From an uncultured Mucilaginibacter sp. (lineage in GTDB: Bacteria > Bacteroidota > Bacteroidia > Sphingobacteriales > Sphingobacteriaceae), in NCBI RefSeq assembly GCF_937859865.1, contig NZ_CALMAT010000007.1, positions 1 to 45,181 on the forward strand: a DNA stretch of 45,181 bases, written 5' to 3'. This document shows positions 41,898 through 45,181 of this stretch, piece by piece. Every line of letters starts with the position of its first letter. Position 1 is the first letter of the stretch. The notes beneath the pieces were generated by a model. It was not told where the DNA came from. It saw only the letters and a program-made list of their open reading frames with translations, and ran no database searches. Made by a program: the position numbers and the translations under genes.

Positions 41898-44210
41898 TTA
41901 TGAAAAGTAAATTTCACTCAAATTTAATCTTAATGACTTTATGTTTGGTTCGGTGGCATTAAAAAGTCGAAATAAAAACACCGGTACTTGATTAGAATTT
42001 AAGTTGAATATTGTATTAAATTCATTATATAACTCTCTAAATTGAACTTGTATATTTTCTGGCATATCAATGCCGTTACCTTGTATCAGTCTGGCAAAAT
42101 GTAATACTGCTGCCAATGCTGGTTGCATAGCAATATGATGTTTACTTGCATTGAGCCAAATGCGTTGTGTAGCATGTCCTGCTAATAAACAATTCTCCGG
42201 AGTGAAATTTGGAATAGTGACTAATCCAACTGCAGAAGCTGTTGAAACAAGTTTTTTAGTCATATTTTCTAACGCCGCACCTTTATTCCAGGCACTTACC
42301 AGTTTTATAGCTTGTGAATCTTTTGCAACACGAAAACCGATTGCATCTTTTGCCTCAAGATCGAGTGTTCGAATATCCAAGCCATCCCTTGTACTTTCTG
42401 CACTTTCTTTAGTCCACCTTATTTCTTTTTCAAACAATTCGTAGTGTCCTTGTGGAATAAACATTCGTAATTTTTCTGCTTTTCCAGTTATTTCTGCAAC
42501 TTTTTGCAATATATTATACTCAGTTATAAATGTTAAATCAACATCCTTTATATCAGCCACAGATGTTTTAAAATCATTAAGAATGTCATTGCTTAACGGC
42601 GAACTATCTCCTTTACGCCTATTTGTATAACGAACATTTAGAAAGCTTACCAAGTTATCTTTTGCAATGTTATCATCTTTAATAAATTGTAAAACAGCAA
42701 CTAAAACATTATTTTCAGTTTCTTTTAGTGGGAAATGCTTTATTATGGTTTTAATTTTTAATTCTAATGCTTTCAATTCAATATTTTCAAGTGCGCCCCC
42801 AAGCGACATATAGGTAGCCATATAATTAAAATCGCCATAGGAAATTGAACGTTCTTCATCATTAAATAGAAATAGCTGTCTTCCATCAAAGAACCATTTC
42901 CAGGGTTGATTATTACCAGGTGATGGTGCAACAAGAGCTGCCTTCACCAAAGTTTCGATAATATCATTATCAATAACAGCATTATCAATCGTTTGATAAG
43001 CGACTTTACTAGCAAAGTCTCTCATCTTTTCTATAGTTAGTTTCTCAGTTTTATAATGAAAAAGTTTATCTTCTTGTTTAGGATCGCCTACCAACTCTTC
43101 AATATCAATAAAGTATCTACCAGATTGATGGAATTGATTTAAGAGAACTCTTCTGCATATGTCTGCTGTAATTCCACCACCCATCGTAACTGCGCTTGCA
43201 AGTTGTGGCCATGTTGAAATTGTTTGGCCTACTTCCACAGCAGACGCTTTCATTCTGGTGGATAATGTTTCTACCCCTGCAAAAGCTAAAAGGTACGGCA
43301 GTTTTTGTTCGTTGGTAGTTAATGTATGAAATTTTGAAACATCTAAATGTTGAATGTAACCATGTAATAATGGCCTGTCTGGTTCTAAATCAAATCTTTC
43401 TACATCCACAGTCCCTCTATCACTTGCTTCCATTAAAACAGGAATTGTATATTTTTTAGCAGCTATCCTACATTTAAGTTTTATATCAACTCCGTCGCAT
43501 TCATCTATAAGGACATCTAATTTCCCGTTTTCTAACAAAAACTTATCTAAATTATTTTCAGTGATTCCTTCATGAAAGCAAGTAACATTTAAATACGGAT
43601 CTATTTCGGCTATTTCCCTGGCTACTATTACAGTTTTTTTGATTTCTAAGTTATGTACGCCACTTCTAAGCCTGTTTAGGTTTGTTAATTCTAATTCATC
43701 AAAATCTGCGATTCTTAATTCTCCAAAGCATCTTTCCATTGCTAATGTTAAAGATACTGATTGACCTACAGAAAGACCTATTACGCCAATAATTTTTGAT
43801 GATAAAGTTTTTCTTTCCTCATCTGTAATCTTATATTTATTTCTGCTTGTCCTTAAATCTATAAAATCTTTTTCGTCTAAAATGTGTACTAATTTTTCAT
43901 TCCATGGATAATATACCCATGTCCCAAATTCTGATAGATCAACTCCCTTTAAAGTATATTCAATTTCTTTATCAATTTCATCTTTTTTTAAAGTTATATT
44001 CGGGTTTCTATTTTTTACTAATTCCTTTAATTGAGATAAAATACTGTCATAAATTTTTATATTGGTTTTTTCAAATAGTAATTTCAGCAATTCCTCTTTT
44101 TCATACTCATTAATTAGTTTAAAAAATTTTGGTCTGTATATGTCATTTTCACACAAATTTTTGTTGGTTTTTATAGCTATTATTTTTTTTAATTCGTTTA
44201 ATGAATCCAT
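41898..44210 (-). CDS. E1-like (ThiF) and nitroreductase fusion, MoeY/Rv1355c type
   Basis: 770 residues. After a helical N-terminus (1-135) comes a ThiF/E1 adenylation domain (about 138-360): nucleotide loop IIGVIGLSVGQSVSL, the aspartate-arginine segment IADFDELELTNLNRLRSG, and LIDECDGVDIKLKCRIAAKK. No CxxC zinc pairs are seen. From about 400 a nitroreductase-like FMN domain follows, with LVKAALVAPSPGNNQPWKWF. This two-domain layout is known from mycobacterial Rv1355c (MoeY), whose reaction is not established. E1 domains adenylate carboxylates and nitroreductase folds reduce or oxidise with FMN, so modification of a small molecule or peptide end is likely. It is the first gene of the operon and strongly AT-rich. 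Confidence 0.82.
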   Translation of the reverse strand: MDSLNELKKIIAIKTNKNLCENDIYRPKFFKLINEYEKEELLKLLFEKTNIKIYDSILSQLKELVKNRNPNITLKKDEIDKEIEYTLKGVDLSEFGTWVYYPWNEKLVHILDEKDFIDLRTSRNKYKITDEERKTLSSKIIGVIGLSVGQSVSLTLAMERCFGELRIADFDELELTNLNRLRSGVHNLEIKKTVIVAREIAEIDPYLNVTCFHEGITENNLDKFLLENGKLDVLIDECDGVDIKLKCRIAAKKYTIPVLMEASDRGTVDVERFDLEPDRPLLHGYIQHLDVSKFHTLTTNEQKLPYLLAFAGVETLSTRMKASAVEVGQTISTWPQLASAVTMGGGITADICRRVLLNQFHQSGRYFIDIEELVGDPKQEDKLFHYKTEKLTIEKMRDFASKVAYQTIDNAVIDNDIIETLVKAALVAPSPGNNQPWKWFFDGRQLFLFNDEERSISYGDFNYMATYMSLGGALENIELKALELKIKTIIKHFPLKETENNVLVAVLQFIKDDNIAKDNLVSFLNVRYTNRRKGDSSPLSNDILNDFKTSVADIKDVDLTFITEYNILQKVAEITGKAEKLRMFIPQGHYELFEKEIRWTKESAESTRDGLDIRTLDLEAKDAIGFRVAKDSQAIKLVSAWNKGAALENMTKKLVSTASAVGLVTIPNFTPENCLLAGHATQRIWLNASKHHIAMQPALAAVLHFARLIQGNGIDMPENIQVQFRELYNEFNTIFNLNSNQVPVFLFRLFNATEPNIKSLRLNLSEIYFS

Positions 44211-44303
44211 AGTATGATTTCTTATTTAATTCGTTTATACGAGTAATGCAAATTATTGATTTAATTAATAGAAATATGATTTATATTAATTAAAATTTTC
44301 CTT

Positions 44304-44768
44304 ATGGCTGAAAAAAAAATTAATATTTTATACGTGGACGATGAGATAAACAACCTTATCTCTTTTCGGGCGGTTTTCCGGACGAAATACCAGGTTTATA
44401 CCACGCTGGATACAGACGAAGCAATGCAGATTTTGGAGCAAAACCCGGTCGAGATCGTGATTGCCGACCAGCGGATGCCCAAGCTGAACGGAAGCGAATT
44501 TTTGCAAAAAGTGGTGGAAAAATTCCCGGCGACAGTACGTATGTTACTAACCGGTTTTTCGGATATGGATGCTGTAATTGAGGCAGTTAACAAAGGAAAG
44601 ATTTTTCATTACCTCACTAAACCTTGGAACGAAGACGAAATGGACCGGACCCTTAAACGGGCGTACGCCATTTACGAAGAAGCCCAAAATGTTAAAGAAA
44701 TGAACGATAAACTGGCCGTGAGCAACGGACAGTTGGAGTTTTTGCTGCGGCAAAAACTGCTTTCTTAA
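44304..44768 (+). CDS. Response regulator (REC domain with coiled-coil tail)
   Basis: 154 residues, transcribed away from the E1-nitroreductase operon across a 93-bp AT-rich gap. It has ILYVDDEINNLISFRAVF (acidic pair), IVIADQRMPKLNGSEFL (phospho-acceptor Asp), MLLTGFSDMDAVIEAVN and YLTKPWNEDEMDRTLKRA, then a short coiled coil without an output domain. The REC part is very like that of the REC-kinase at 37953-39044 (same DQRMP, LLTGF and NxGxIFxYLxKP elements). Unlike its neighbours it has ordinary GC content. Its own promoter is not obvious. Confidence 0.9.
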   Translation: MAEKKINILYVDDEINNLISFRAVFRTKYQVYTTLDTDEAMQILEQNPVEIVIADQRMPKLNGSEFLQKVVEKFPATVRMLLTGFSDMDAVIEAVNKGKIFHYLTKPWNEDEMDRTLKRAYAIYEEAQNVKEMNDKLAVSNGQLEFLLRQKLLS

Positions 44769-44848
44769 ACCAAAAAAAATTTACAAATAAATTGCAATCT
44801 AATGTTAATTTGTAGTTAACAGATTATATTAAAATTAAAATAAGCGGT

Positions 44849-44863
44849 ATACTTCTTTTACTG
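44849..44863 (+). repeat. Solo repeat arm upstream of the S9 peptidase
   Basis: ATACTTCTTTTACTG, a near-match to the repeat core, followed by CCTATTTTT. It lies 42 bp before the peptidase start, in the same position relative to a secreted peptidase gene as the palindrome before the M28 gene. Confidence 0.6.
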
Positions 44864-44905
44864 CCTATTTTTCGTCCTTCTTAAAAAGCTAAACTTTCTT
44901 CCCAA

Positions 44906-45181
44906 ATGCTATTTCAAAAATTTATAAAACTACTTTTTTTTACGCTTTCGGTCCTTTTTTTTAATTTTTTTGCCGCTTTTTCGCAGGGCAGTTTTGGCAC
45001 GCAGTGGACCAAAGACGGCCAAAGTTATATGCACCAGCAAAACAGTTCTATCGTGCAAACGGACGTAAGCGACCCGACCAAAGAAATTATACTGGTAAAC
45101 GAAGCATTGCTTACACCAAAAGGTAAAACGGCTCCGCTTGCCGTCCGGAGTTTTACTTTTTCTGATGACGGCAAAAAGGTA
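44906..45181 (+). CDS. S9 (dipeptidyl peptidase IV-like) peptidase, 5' end only
   Basis: 92 codons to the window edge, from the ATG at 44906. A signal peptide (hydrophobic LLFFTLSVLFFNFFAAF, cleavage near FSQG) is followed by TQWTKDGQSYMHQ and the beta-propeller-type VRSFTFSDDGKKV, the start of the N-terminal propeller of DPP-IV relatives. These serine peptidases remove X-Pro dipeptides in the periplasm. The catalytic domain lies beyond the window. Confidence 0.78.
   Translation, partial: MLFQKFIKLLFFTLSVLFFNFFAAFSQGSFGTQWTKDGQSYMHQQNSSIVQTDVSDPTKEIILVNEALLTPKGKTAPLAVRSFTFSDDGKKV

Overview
The window looks like a chromosomal segment of a Bacteroidota bacterium, most likely family Sphingobacteriaceae (Pedobacter/Mucilaginibacter-like). 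The clues are a roughly 40% GC composition, weak Shine-Dalgarno sites, many upstream matches to the Bacteroidota -7 promoter element TAnnTTTG, an ExbB-ExbD-ExbD-TonB-TPR operon, a BlaI/BlaR1-type pair whose sensor carries a TonB C-terminal domain, and a complete nuoA-N operon with a short NuoG. This placement is inference from gene content; no database search was possible.

Layout. 1-8.8 kb: the 3' end of a dipeptide epimerase; a BlaR1-like M56 protein with its BlaI repressor and a palindromic operator; a GT32-like glycosyltransferase; a beta-CASP metallo-beta-lactamase-fold RNA nuclease; a secreted M28 peptidase; a small RelE-type toxin-antitoxin module bracketed by 35-bp direct repeats; and two small secreted or membrane proteins. 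8.8-12.5 kb (minus strand): metK, an EamA transporter, a NUDIX hydrolase and a PlsC acyltransferase in one direction, with a probable SAM-II riboswitch and a -7 box in the metK leader. 12.7-19.2 kb: an SUI1/YciH factor, then the energy-transduction operon exbB-exbD-exbD-tonB, a small membrane protein, a PstS-like lipoprotein and a TPR protein, ending in a strong terminator. 19.3-33.0 kb: nuoABCDEFGHIJKLMN (respiratory complex I), with an unexpected small lipoprotein gene between nuoG and nuoH. 33.2-37.2 kb: DedA protein, inorganic pyrophosphatase, CNNM/CorC transporter, rsmE and a DUF4159 gene.

37.5-44.8 kb is the most unusual region. It is a tight minus-strand operon encoding an E1 (ThiF)-nitroreductase fusion of the MoeY/Rv1355c type, a GNAT/LuxI-like acyltransferase, a 7TM-DISM sensor kinase, a REC-histidine kinase and a lone receiver. 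A divergent response regulator lies beside it. The biosynthetic genes and the sensor half of the kinase are clearly more AT-rich than the rest, so this may be an acquired small-molecule synthesis and sensing module joined to resident signalling genes. The window ends inside the start of an S9 (DPP-IV-like) peptidase.

Running through the intergenic spaces is a dispersed repeat with core ATGCTTCTTTTACC (reverse complement GGTAAAAGAAGCAT). It occurs as solo arms and as inverted pairs of about 26 to 116 bp. It lies between genes, including inside the nuo operon, next to start and stop codons, and at both ends of the toxin-antitoxin module.
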